The translations under genes were made by a program, and so were the position numbers. Below are positions 10,269-21,089 of a stretch of 64,000 nt of DNA, piece by piece. Under the pieces are notes generated by a model, which was given only the letters and a program-made list of their open reading frames with translations, did no database searches and was not told where the DNA came from. Source of the DNA: Acidimicrobiia bacterium (GTDB lineage: Bacteria; Actinomycetota; Acidimicrobiia; IMCC26256; JAOSJL01). How positions within the stretch are numbered: position 1 is the first letter of the stretch; every line of letters begins with the position of its first letter. Where the stretch lies: the NCBI GenBank assembly GCA_027494115.1, contig JAOSJL010000001.1, positions 2,493,501 to 2,557,500 of the forward strand, in the 5' to 3' direction.

Positions 10269-11341
10269 CTACTCGCCGAGGAACTTGACGAGGTCCACGA
10301 GACGGTTGGCGTAGCCCCACTCGTTGTCGTACCAACCGAGGATCTTCACGAAGTTCCCGTTGGCCATCGTGTCGACGGCGGAGAACACACACGACGCAGG
10401 GTCGCCGACGATGTCGGCGGACACGAGTGGCTCCTCGGTGTGGCGCAACACGCCCCGGAAGCTCTCGTCGGCCGCGGCCTTGTCGAACGCGGCGTTGACC
10501 TCGTCGACGGACACCTCGCGACCCAGTGTGGCGGTGAGGTCCGTGATGGATCCGGTGGGTGTGGGCACGCGCATCGCGAGCCCGTCGAGCTTGCCGTCGA
10601 GCGCGGGAATGACCTTCCCGATCGCCCGGGCGGCACCCGTGCTCGAAGGGATGATCGACAGCGCCGCCGCACGCATCCGCCGGACGTCGGCACCGCCCTT
10701 GCGGCTGGCCTTCGCGATGTCCTGGAGGGACTGGTCGCTCGTGTACGCGGCACCGTGGTGATGTAGCCGCTGTCGATCGTGAAGGCGTCGTTCAGCACCT
10801 TCGCCATCGGGGCGAGGCAGTTGGTGGTGCACGAGGCGTTCGACACGACGTCGTGATTGGCCGGGTCGTAGGTGTCGTCGTTGACGCCCATGCAGATCAT
10901 GGCGTCGGCGTCGCCGCTCGGTGCCGAGATGATGACCTTGCGGGCTCCGCCCTCGAGGTGACCGGCGGCCTTGTCGCGAGCGGTGAAGAGCCCGGTCGAC
11001 TCGATGACGACGTCGACGTCGTGCTCGCCCCAGGGAATCTGCGCCGGGTCCTTCTCCTCGAGCTTCACGACCTCCTGGCCATCGACGGAGAACCCGTTGT
11101 CGGTGACAGCGACGTCGTTGCGCAACGTGCCGCTCACGGAGTCGTGCTTGAGGAGGAACGCCATAGTGTCGGCGTCGCCGAAGGGATCGTTGACCGCCAC
11201 GAGCTCGACGTCGGGCTTCTTCAGTCCGACCTCCTCGGCGATTCCCTGCAAGGAACCGACGCCGCCGGTGCGATCCAGGATCGCCCGCTGGAACGAGCGC
11301 CCGATCCGTCCGAATCCGTTGACCCCGACCCGTACCGTCAT
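10269..11341 (-). CDS. gap: Glyceraldehyde-3-phosphate dehydrogenase, frame break near 10752
   Basis: [20 protein letters not shown]...[17 protein letters not shown]...GYITTV | (H)[10 protein letters not shown]...[13 protein letters not shown]. Confidence 0.97.
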
Positions 11342-11410
11342 CGCCGATTCCTTTCGATGTTCTGCTGTCGTTCGACCCTACCGCCTGCCCTCTCGGACCG
11401 GCGCAGCGGG

Positions 11411-12324
11411 TCAGCAGAGACGCCGCAGGGCCTCCGCCAGCCGTTCGGGGTCGTGGGCGCGGCCGTGCGGGCGAGCGACGGGAGCAGCGACGGGATCAGC
11501 GCCCAGAGCGCGCACGGCGTCGTCATCGGGCGCGAGTGTCCCGGCGGGGTCGTAGAGGAAGCGGTCGACGCGGGCACCGTGATCGAGAACCGCTCGGAGG
11601 TGGTCGGCCAGCCCGAGGCCCTCGGTCTCGGGGATCTGGGGCGAGAGATTCGCCACCTGCACGACCACGCCCTCGGCCCCTCGGACGGCGTCGGCGATCT
11701 TCGGCACCACGACCACGGGCAGCACGCTCGTGTAGAGCGATCCCGGTGCGAGAACGATCTGATCGGCCTCGTCGACCGCACGGACGGCGTCGGGGCACGC
11801 GGTGGGGTTCGCCGGAACCAGTTCGACCGAGCGAATCCGTCCCGGCGCGGTGCTGACGGCGACCTGGCCTTCCACGACCGCGCCGTTCGTCTCGACCGGG
11901 CCTGTGTCGATCTCGGCGCGTAGCCCGACGGGGTCGGTGGTGGCCGGTACGACGGTTCCGACGGCGTCGAGCAGTCGCCCTGCTTCGGCGAGTGCCGCTG
12001 TGAAGTCACCGTCCAGCACCTCGGTGAGGCCCAGAAGCACGAGGTTTCCGAGCGCGTGGTCCGCCAACTCCCCTGATGTGAAGCGGTGCTCGAACGCCTC
12101 GGCCCAGACCGCGTCGTCGTCGGCGAGCGCCCCGAGGGCGCGTCGCAGGTCGCCGGGGGCGGTATCGGGTACTCCCGTCTCAGCCGACCCGACGAACCGC
12201 CGTCGTCGGCGACGTTGACGACAGCGGTGACCGACCCCGCGTAGGTCCGGATGGCGCGCAGAGCAACGGCGAGGCCGTGGCCTCCTCCGATCGCGGCAAC
12301 ACGCGGGCCTGTGCTCTCAGTCAC
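11411..12324 (-). CDS. yvcK: YvcK/CofD-family gluconeogenesis factor, frame break near 12158
   Basis: [59 protein letters not shown]...[17 protein letters not shown]. Confidence 0.92.
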
Positions 12325-13182
12325 GGTCGACGTCGCGGTGGCGCACCTGGGGCACATAGCCCTCGGCCCGGAGTGCCTCGCCGAGTTGTTCGGCGATGGC
12401 GACGCTGCGGTGGCGACCGCCGGTGCAACCCACGGCGATCGACAGGTAGGCCTTGCCCTCCCGGATGAAGGCGGGCAGAAGCAGAACGAGAAGGCGTCGC
12501 AGCTCGTCGAGAAACTGGCCCGTCTCGGGCTGGTCGAGCACGTAGCGCCGGACCGGCTCGTCGAGGCCCGACTGGGGACGCAGCTCGGGAATCCAGTGTG
12601 GATTGGGCAGGAAACGACAGTCGAACACGAGATCGGCGTCGAGCGGGAGACCGTTCTTGTAACCGAACGAGACGACGCTCACCTGGAGCGCCACATCGGG
12701 AAGACGGTCGGCGAAGAGCTCGTGGAGGCGGTCACGCAGCTCGTGGACGTTGAGCCCACCCGTGTCGAGCACGATGTCGGCGTGCTCCTTCAGTTCATCG
12801 AGGAGCTCGCGCTCACGGGAGATCCCCTCGGTGATGCCCCCGGTGCCCGCCAGCGGATGAGGCCGCCGGGTCGCCTCGAATCGGCGGACGAGGACGTCGT
12901 CGGGGGCGTCGAGGAAGAGAATCGTGGTGCGCGCCCCGCTGGCACGGAGCTCTTCGAGCGACTCGAGCAGCTCGGCCATGAACTCTCCCGAGCGCACGTC
13001 GACGACGAGGGCGTAGCGCACCGGTCGGTCCTTCCCGCGGGCGAGGTCGGCCACCTTGCCGATCAGCGCCGGGGGAGGTTGTCGATGACGAAGAACTCGA
13101 GGTCCTCGAGCACGTTCGCCGCCTCGGAGCGGCCCGCACCGGACATGCCGGTGATGATCGTGACGTCGAGCGGCTTGTTCAT
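12317..13182 (-). CDS. rapZ: RapZ-family RNase adapter / nucleotide-binding protein, frame break near 13073
   Basis: [37 protein letters not shown] | [14 protein letters not shown]...[16 protein letters not shown]. Confidence 0.93.
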
Positions 13183-13252
13183 GTCCGCCCCTCCGAGGGT
13201 GGGCGCAGCACCGATCCGGCGCGATTCCGCGTCCTCCGATTCTCGGCTGCGC

Positions 13253-15155
13253 TCATTCCTGCTCCGATGGAGGACGCGGGGTGTCGCCGGCGGCCAACGA
13301 TGACACATCGCCGCCGTGCAGATGTGCGTACAACGCGCGACCGACCGAATCGGGCAGCCAGCCCAGCCCGAGCAGGTCGTCCTCGGTGGCCTCGCGGAGG
13401 CGCTTCACGGAGCCGAACTCCTTCAGAAGCCGTGTGCGTCGCTTTTCGCCGAGGCCCGGAACATCGTCGAGCACGGAGCGGGTCATGGTCCTGCCGCGCA
13501 GCTTGCGGTGGTACTCGATCGCGAACCGGTGCGCCTCGTCACGCACGGCCTGGAGCAGGTAGAGAGCCTCGGAGTCCCGCGGAATGCGAACCGGCTCACC
13601 GCGACCGGGCACGTACACCTCTTCGAAACGCTTCGCCAGAGACACCACGGCGAGATCTTCGAGACCCAGATCCTCGAGCACACGCACCGCCACGCCGAGC
13701 TGACCCTTGCCGCCGTCGACCACGATGAGGTTGGGGGGGTACGCGAACCGCTTGCCCCGCCGTGCCCCCTCGTCGCGGTCGCGCAGGTAGTTCTGGAACC
13801 GACGGGTGAGCACCTCCTCCATGGCCGCGAAGTCGTCCTGACCGTCGGTGGTGCGGACCTTGAAGCGCCGGTAGTCGGACCGCTTGGCGAGTCCGTCCTC
13901 CATCACGACCATGGATCCGACGATCTCGGTGCCCTGGAGGTTGGAGATGTCGTAGCACTCGATGCGCAGCGGAGCCTCCGGGAGATCCAGCTCACCCTGA
14001 AGGGCGGTGAGCGCTCGCGCTCGCGCGTTGTGGTCCGACGCGCGCTTGAGCTTGTGGCGGTTGAACGCCTCCTGGGCGTTGTGTGTCACCGTCTCCATGA
14101 AGAGCCGCTTGTCGCCGCGTTGTGGAACACGCACGGCGACCTTCGAGCCGCGAGCGTCGGCCAGAAAGCGCTCGTACAGCGGTGGGTCGTCGGGCAGTTG
14201 CGGCACCAGCACCTGCTTGGGGACCTCCTCGTCGGCGCCGTAGAGCTGCTCGATCACGCGTCCGACGAGCGCGGGCGTCGTGACGTGCTCGACCTTGTCG
14301 ACCGTCATGCCCTTGCGGCCCACCATGCGCCCCCGGCGAACCTTGAACACCTGCACGCTCGCCTCGAGTTCGTCCTCCACGAGGCCGATCGCGTCGAAGT
14401 CCTCCCTCGCGACTCCCGACCATCTGCTGGCGCTCGATCACCTTGCGAACCGACAACAGTTGGTCACGGACACGGGCCGCGAGTTCGAACTCGAGCCCCG
14501 CAGCCGCCTCGTGCATCCGCTTGTCGAGCCGGTCGAGGACGGCGTCGGTGTCGCCGTCGAGGAAGCGCAGCAGCTCCGCCACGAGATCGTCGTACTCCTC
14601 GCGGGAAACAGCGTCCACACACGGCGCCGCACACTTCTCGATGTGTGCGTAGAGACACGGGCGGCCGAGGCGCTCGTGCCGCTCGAACTTGGCCTTCGTG
14701 CAGGTGCGGATGGGGAATGTCCGCAACAGCAGGTCGAGGGTCTCGCGGATGGCGTAGGCGTGGGCGAACGGGCCGTAGTAGCGCACTCCCTTGCGCTTCG
14801 AGCCCCGCAGAACCATCGCCCGCGGCCAGGTCTCGTCGAGCGTGACGGCGAGGTACGGATACGACTTGTCGTCCTTGAGGCGGATGTTGAACCGGGGCTG
14901 GAACCGCTTGATGAGCTCGTTCTCGAGGAACAACGCCTCGACCTCGTTGCGGACCTCGATCCACTCCACGCTCTCGGCCGCCTCGACCATCTGACGGGTC
15001 CGTTCGGGCAGCGCGCCCGGGGATCCGAAGTAGTTGGACAGGCGCGACCGCAGGCTCTTGGCCTTCCCGACGTAGATGACCCGGTCGTGTGAATCCTTGA
15101 ACTGGTAGGAGCCGGGTGTGTCGGGGATCGTGCCGGTGGCGGGACGCGAGATCAC
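13253..15155 (-). CDS. uvrC: Excinuclease ABC subunit C, frame break near 14408
   Basis: IPDTPGSYQFKDSHDRVIYVGKAKSLRSRLSNYF...RQQMVGSRE | DFDAIGLVEDELEASVQVFKVRRGRMVGRKG...FRVRTTDGQDDFAAMEEVL; start taken as GTG 15155. Confidence 0.95.
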
Positions 15156-15221
15156 ACCCCCATTGTGGCTGGTGTTCGGGGTATCATGGTGGTGCCGGGC
15201 CCGGACATCCGGCACATATCA

Positions 15222-15300
15222 GGCTCCGAGGCCGACAACCCCGCGGCGAGGCGACCGGGCTGCCCCCGCCGGCCACATCGGAGCCGCATATTGCGGGAGG
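15222..15300 (+). promoter_or_regulatory. Structured nadA leader: GGCTCCGA/TCGGAGCC long-range stem plus CCGCA-TAT-TGCGG hairpin abutting the ribosome-binding site
   Basis: Perfect 8-bp inverted repeat 15222-15229/15278-15285 extended by GGCC/GGCC; hairpin 15284-15296 shares two C residues with the stem and overlaps GGGAGG 15295-15300. Confidence 0.5.
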
Positions 15301-15308
15301 CACAACCC

Positions 15309-16404
15309 ATGCTTCGTCTTCAGGCCCCTCTGCCGGACCTCTACACCCTCGCGTCACCCGACGAGCTCGACGGGCGGATCGCCGCGGCTCGTGATGTGCT
15401 CGGGGAACGGCTCCTGATCCTCGGCCACCACTACCAGCGCCCCGAGGTGTTCAAGTGGGCCGACGCCCGCGGTGACTCCTTCAAGCTGGCCCGCTTCGCA
15501 GCCGACAACACCCAGGCCACCGAGATCGTGTTCCTCGGTGTGCACTTCATGGCCGAGTCGGCCGACGTCCTCACGGGGCCCCACCAGCGGGTGGTGCTCC
15601 CCGATCTCAACGCCGGCTGTTCGATGGCCGACATGGCCGACCTCGACCAGGTCGAGGAGGCCTGGGAGGCGCTCGGGGCCGTCACCGACCTGGCGGGCAT
15701 CGTGCCGATCACCTACATGAACTCGTCGGCGGCCATCAAAGCGTTCGTGGGCGAGCACGGCGGCGCGGTGTGCACGTCGTCGAACGCCCGAGCGGTGCTC
15801 GACTGGGCACTGGGCCGTGGCGAACAGGTGATCTTCCTCCCCGACCAGCACCTCGGTCGCAACACGGGGTTCGACATGGGTTACGGCGAGGCCGACATGG
15901 CCGTGTGGAACCCGCGCCTCGAGCTCGGCGGGCTCGACGAACGCGCCGCCAAGGAATCGACGCTGCTGCTGTGGAAGGGCCACTGCTCCGTACACCAGCG
16001 GTTCCTGCCCGAGCACGTCGCCGCGTTCCGTGAGGAACACCCCGACGGCGAGGTGGTCGTGCACCCCGAGTGCATGCACGAGGTCGTGGCACTCGCCGAC
16101 CACGTCGGCTCCACCGAGCGGATCCTCGCCCACGTCGAGGCGGCGCCGGCGGGCTCGACGCTGGCGATCGGCACCGAGATCCACATGGTGCAGCGCCTGG
16201 CCGAGGAGAACCCCCGACAAGACGGTGGTGTCACTCGACCCGCTGATCTGCCCGTGCTCCACGATGTTCCGGATCGACGCCCCGCACCTCGCCTGGTGCC
16301 TCGAGGAGATCGTCGCCGGCAACCCCGTGAACACGGTGAGCGTCGACGACGACACCGCCGAATGGGCCCGCGTCGCGCTTCAAAGGATGCTGGACATCAC
16401 CTGA
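15309..16404 (+). CDS. nadA: Quinolinate synthase A, frame break near 16212
   Basis: LILGHHYQRPEVFKWADARGDSFKLAR...LNAGCSMADM...VVHPECMHEVV...AEENP | DKTVVSLDPLICPCSTMFRI. Confidence 0.96.
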
Positions 16405-16478
16405 GCTCGCCAGCCATGGGGACCGCGACAGCAGTTGGAACAGTCGGCGCTCCCTCGCGCTGACCTAGAGTCGCACGG

Positions 16479-17918
16479 GTGAGCCGCTCGCGCGACGCCG
16501 TTGCCACGTCGGGTCTCTACTCCCTCCTCGGCTCCGTGGGTGTCAAGGCCCTGCTGTTCGTACGCAGCATCGCTGTCGCTCGCCTTATTGAGCCCAACGA
16601 GTTCGGTCGATTTGTACTCGTGGCGACTGCTCTTGGATTTCTCGAAGCTGTGAGTCAACCCGGCCTGACAGCGGCAATCGTCCAAAAAGATCGGGTCAAC
16701 CAAAGAGAACTCGAGACCGCATGGACGTTGATGGTCTTGCGCGGCATCGCCTTGACGGGACTCTTCATTCTCGTCGCACCCTGGATAGCTGACGCTCTGG
16801 GACAGTCCGACCTCACTGGCCTCCTCCGGGGCATGGGTCTTCTTTTTCTCGTTAAGGGCGCAGCGAGTCTTTCCATCCACGTTCGTGCGCGTTCCGTGGA
16901 GCTAGGTCCGCAGGTCCGGACCCAGCTGATCGGAGCGCTCGTCGCAACGGTGGTAGCCATCCTGGCCTCGGCGCTGCTTCGTACCGCGTGGGGGATGGTG
17001 ATCGGCTTGCTGGCGGGAGCCGTTGTCGAGGCCGTCGGGACCTATCTCGTGCGCGGTTTTCGGCCACGGTTTCGATTCGCCCGAGGCGAGCTACACGGCT
17101 TCCTCCATTTCGGCCGTTGGTATTTCGCGACTGTCTTTCTGGAGTACCTCTCGACCGCGGGGGATGATCTCGTCATCGGCCGTCGGCTCGGCACTGCCCC
17201 ACTCGGCTCCTACGGAATGGCGTATCGAATCGGCAACACACCGACGACCGAGGTGAGCCATGTCATCGGTCGCGTCGCATTTCCTGCCTTGTCGCGTGTC
17301 GACGACCACGAGCGGCGCATCGACGCCTACAGGCGATCTCTGGTAGTCGTGGTTGGTCTCGCCGCACCGATAGCAGCCCTTCTCGTCGTCCTCGCGCAAC
17401 CGCTCGTCCTTTCGCTCCTCGGGACCGAGTGGAAGTCGGCTATTACTCCGCTGGCGATCATGGCAGTAGCCGGATTCCTTCGCGCGGTTTTTGCGACGGG
17501 TGGGCCGCTCTTCGCGGCGGTCGGCCGGCCTGATCTGGGAGCCTGGATGCTGGTGTGTCGTACAGCCCTGCTTTTCCTGGGCCTGGCTCTGCTCTTGGGG
17601 CGTTATGGAATCTCGGGGGCCGCATGGGCCTCCCTCATCTCGGTCGTGGGAATGGGGCCGTTCTGGCTTCACGGACTTCACCGGATCCGACATGCACCAC
17701 GCACGATGGCCTTGACTGTCATCGGCCGCCTTCCTGGGGCCGTTGCGACGGGAATCCTGGCTCTTGCCGGCTCACTCGTTGTCGATTCGAATGCATGGTC
17801 TGTGGTGTTCGGGCTCGTCGCGGGATCAACTGCATATGTCGTGTGGGTTGCATTCGCCGATCGCGCTCTGCGTACGGGGATACGCGAGATCCTCACGCGC
17901 GCCGGAGGGGCGCCGTGA
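16479..17918 (+). CDS. Polysaccharide flippase (Wzx-like, oligosaccharide exporter)
   Basis: Multi-TM; GLYSLLGSVGVKALLFVRSIAVARLIEPNEFGRFVL...FGRWYFATVFLEYLSTAGDDLVIGRRLG. Confidence 0.88.
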   Translation: MSRSRDAVATSGLYSLLGSVGVKALLFVRSIAVARLIEPNEFGRFVLVATALGFLEAVSQPGLTAAIVQKDRVNQRELETAWTLMVLRGIALTGLFILVAPWIADALGQSDLTGLLRGMGLLFLVKGAASLSIHVRARSVELGPQVRTQLIGALVATVVAILASALLRTAWGMVIGLLAGAVVEAVGTYLVRGFRPRFRFARGELHGFLHFGRWYFATVFLEYLSTAGDDLVIGRRLGTAPLGSYGMAYRIGNTPTTEVSHVIGRVAFPALSRVDDHERRIDAYRRSLVVVVGLAAPIAALLVVLAQPLVLSLLGTEWKSAITPLAIMAVAGFLRAVFATGGPLFAAVGRPDLGAWMLVCRTALLFLGLALLLGRYGISGAAWASLISVVGMGPFWLHGLHRIRHAPRTMALTVIGRLPGAVATGILALAGSLVVDSNAWSVVFGLVAGSTAYVVWVAFADRALRTGIREILTRAGGAP

Positions 17919-19151
17919 TCGATCACGTCCAAGCGGAGGCGACTGACCTTTCCTCGCCTGGGACCTCGGGAACACCCAGGCTCGACGGCGTCACAATCGT
18001 GGCGTTCGTGCCGCGTCTGTGGCCTGTGTGGGGAGCGGGAACACAACGAACGACTGCGTTCGTGCAGGGCTTCATCCGTTGCGGTGCCCAGGTGGCAGCG
18101 GTAACGCTGGATTCGAAGAATCGCGCTCCGGGTACGCCACCCGTCGAGGATCTTCGCATCGTCACCAACTATCTGGGCCAGATTCCATGGCAGTTCGGCC
18201 ACGTTGCGATGTGTCTCGGCCTGTCGGATCCTGCAGCGTTCGCGCTGGCACGTGCACGTCGACGGCTCTGCAAGGAGCGCTCGATGAACCTGGTGTTTGC
18301 CTCGGGCGCTCCCTTCAGCGCCTTGACCAATGCGGCTTTGTGTGCGCGGCGAAACAACGTCCCTCTGGTGTGTGACATTCGCGACGAGTGGAGCGCCAAT
18401 CCGTTTCAGCGAACAGGTCCTTGGCATTCATTTCTCGAGCGGCGTCGCGAACGCTCCGCCCTGAGGGACGCCGCCGCTGTGAGCGCGCCGTATCCGGAGG
18501 TTTTGCGCAGCCTTGCCGGAAATACACAAGCAAAGGAGGTGGTTATTCCGCATGGCTGCGACAATGCGCTCGTGGGGGAATCACGTTTCGAATCCCGGTC
18601 CTTCTCTGGAGTCTGAAGAGGCGCTCGTCCTTCTCTTCGCCGGTGCCCGTTACGGGATGATCAATGAGGACCGATTTCTCAAGTCCATGGCGCGACTCAA
18701 AGGTATCCCGGGGATCCGGCTTCGACTCGTCGGATCGGACCGTCCGGTCCGCGTCCCGGTACCCGAAAACGTTCACGTCGAGACTATCGGTGCAGTCGAC
18801 CATCGACAGCTCATGGAGGAGTACTCGGCAGCGCACGCACTTCTGCTTCTGGGTCCCGCTGAACGCGGTCGCGGCTGGGTGCCGTCGAAACTTGAGGAGT
18901 ACAAGGCGACCGGGCGTCCAATCCTTTCCTTCAGCGCGCCGGGAGGGCACCTCGAGCACCTCATTGAAGACACGCCCGGCGCCTATGCTGCCTCCGAAAC
19001 TGATCCCGCCTCTCTCGACCTAGCGCTACGAAACGTCCGGAACGACGCGATCCATCAGAAATCCTTTCGTGGTGAGCGGCCTGCGCGGTCGTGGACGGAG
19101 GTCGGAACGGAAGCCTCCGTACTCGTCGCCAACACCTTGACCAAGTGGTAG
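17915..19151 (+). CDS. Glycosyltransferase (GT4-like), frame break near 18600
   Basis: GTGA overlap with flippase; FVPRLWPVWGAGTQRTTAFVQGF...PLVCDIRDEWSANPF...VVIPHGCDN | ...LVLLFAGARYGMINEDRFLKSMARL...GRGWVPSKLEEYKATGRPILSF. Confidence 0.8.
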
Positions 19152-19177
19152 GTCCTCGGCGTCGGAAGCGCTCGCGC

Positions 19178-20020
19178 ATGGTGCTGTCTCGTTCACTCGA
19201 CCGAGCGGCAGCCGGCATGAGAAGGCTCCACCTCCGACGGGCGACGAATGCTTTGCGTCCCCTCGCCCGTCGTCTGGTCGGAAACAGCCTTCAAGTGGAA
19301 GTGTCGGGATTTCGCTTACAAGGGTCTTTCGACCATCGGGGCTACCTCTACGCGGCGCGCGACGGTTTACTTGACGACTACACGCTTGAGATCTTCCAGC
19401 ACTCGGTGCGGCGAGGTGCAACCGTCGTCGACGTCGGCGCGAATCTAGGGTTGTTTACACTCGTCGCCGCGCGGGCAGCCGGGCCCACCGGTCAAGTAGT
19501 GGCGTTCGAACCCGAGGAGAACACGTGCACCTATCTTCTCAAGAACATCCACGCCAACGGTGTTGAGAAGGTCGCAACGGTTCGTCAGACTGCCTTGTCG
19601 GACTCTGCCGGCAAGCGATCGTTCGCGCGACACGGCGCCGATCCAAGCCAAAGTGGATTCGTTGCGCGAGCGCTCGAGGACAGCATCTCCGATGTCACGG
19701 TCGAACGTGGCGATGAGACGCTTCGCCACCTGAGCGGCATCGATGTTCTCAAGATCGACGTGGAAGGTGCTGAACCCGAAGTCTTACGCGGACTTGCTGA
19801 GACAATCGACAGGTCGCCGCGTGTCACCGTCGTTTGCGAGATCAATCCGAGCGCGCTCGATCGCTGTGGACATTCAACGTCCGAACTGCTCGAGACGCTG
19901 GTGGATCTCGCCTTCGACGTCAGCGTGATTGACGAACCGCAGCGGAGGCTCGTTCCCATCGCTGGCACGGACGGGTTCTTCGACCCCTACGCGAACCTGT
20001 TCTGCACGAAGAGGCGCTGA
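19178..20020 (+). CDS. FkbM-family methyltransferase
   Basis: VVDVGANLGLFTLVAARAAGPTGQVVAFEPEENTCTYLLKNI...IDVLKIDVEGAEPEVLRG. Confidence 0.9.
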   Translation: MVLSRSLDRAAAGMRRLHLRRATNALRPLARRLVGNSLQVEVSGFRLQGSFDHRGYLYAARDGLLDDYTLEIFQHSVRRGATVVDVGANLGLFTLVAARAAGPTGQVVAFEPEENTCTYLLKNIHANGVEKVATVRQTALSDSAGKRSFARHGADPSQSGFVARALEDSISDVTVERGDETLRHLSGIDVLKIDVEGAEPEVLRGLAETIDRSPRVTVVCEINPSALDRCGHSTSELLETLVDLAFDVSVIDEPQRRLVPIAGTDGFFDPYANLFCTKRR

Positions 20021-20036
20021 CTCTGGTCGTACAACG

Positions 20037-21086
20037 TCAGGCCTTGGCGGCTAGACGGCCGATCTCGCGACGTGCGATGGTGGCGGAGCGCTCCCACGTT
20101 GCCTGCTCTTGGATCAGAGCGCGGTTGCGTCGCGCTGCGTCCTTACGGAGGTGTTCGTCGGAACACGCCCGGCCGAGTGCCTCGGCGAGAAGTCTTGAAT
20201 TGTCGTGCGGCACGATGAGCCCGTTGAGTCCGTCTTGGATCCATTCATATGTCGCGGGAAGATCGGAAACAACGGGAAACGACCCGGCTGCCATTCCCTC
20301 GAGCAGAGTGGCTGCGGTCGCATCGCTACTGGGAACCGAGCAGAAGACCTCACACTCGCCGAAGAGGTCCCGAACATCCTTCCGGTCCAGACGGCCGTGA
20401 AATCGAACAGCGTCGTTGATGCCCAGGGCGTGCACTGCAGCAGTGAGCTCGCTGTGATCCATCCCGTAGGTCAGGATGTCGAGATCCCAATCGAGGCCGT
20501 TCCGGCGGGCCATCGAGAACGCTTCGACGATCGTGCCGATTCCGTAGAACGGATCGAGGGCACGTGGACTCAAGATCCGTTTTCCCGCAGCAGGTTCGCC
20601 GTCGAGCCAGGATGATTCAGGGCCGAACACGACACGCAACGTGCGCGCCGTGGGCACCGCCGCAACGACGGCTCGCTGCACGTCATCGGAGTCATAGGTC
20701 ACCAGCGCCGCACGATCGAGAGCCCACCGAATGGCCTTCCTGTGCCAGCGAGACCGTCTAGGGAGCCAGAGAACGTCGCTCCCCCACGCTCCCAAGACAA
20801 GCGGTGCTGACGGCCGCGCCAAGGCGGTTGCGACCCCGTAGCTACTGACGAAGAGTGCATTGACAACGTCGGGGTGGAAGGCTCGTATTGCCCGGCGAAG
20901 ACGCGGCACTGCAACCGCATAGCGACGAGCCGAAAGGGCGGCTTCACCCAGCGACGTGAAGCCAGCATCGAGATCGCTCCAAACACCGAAGCCGGCGACC
21001 ATGACGTCGTCCCCAGCATCCGTGTACATCGTGACCCAGCGCCGCGTGTGAGGGCTCTGAGCGTCGCCTACGACGAAGACGCGCAT
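20037..21086 (-). CDS. Glycosyltransferase family 4
   Basis: MRVFVVGDAQSPHTRRWVTMYTDAGDDV...VLGAWGSDVLWLP...FHGRLDRKDVRDLFGECEVFCSVPSSDATAATLLEGMAAG. Confidence 0.9.
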   Translation of the reverse strand: MRVFVVGDAQSPHTRRWVTMYTDAGDDVMVAGFGVWSDLDAGFTSLGEAALSARRYAVAVPRLRRAIRAFHPDVVNALFVSSYGVATALARPSAPLVLGAWGSDVLWLPRRSRWHRKAIRWALDRAALVTYDSDDVQRAVVAAVPTARTLRVVFGPESSWLDGEPAAGKRILSPRALDPFYGIGTIVEAFSMARRNGLDWDLDILTYGMDHSELTAAVHALGINDAVRFHGRLDRKDVRDLFGECEVFCSVPSSDATAATLLEGMAAGSFPVVSDLPATYEWIQDGLNGLIVPHDNSRLLAEALGRACSDEHLRKDAARRNRALIQEQATWERSATIARREIGRLAAKA

Positions 21087-21089
21087 GCA

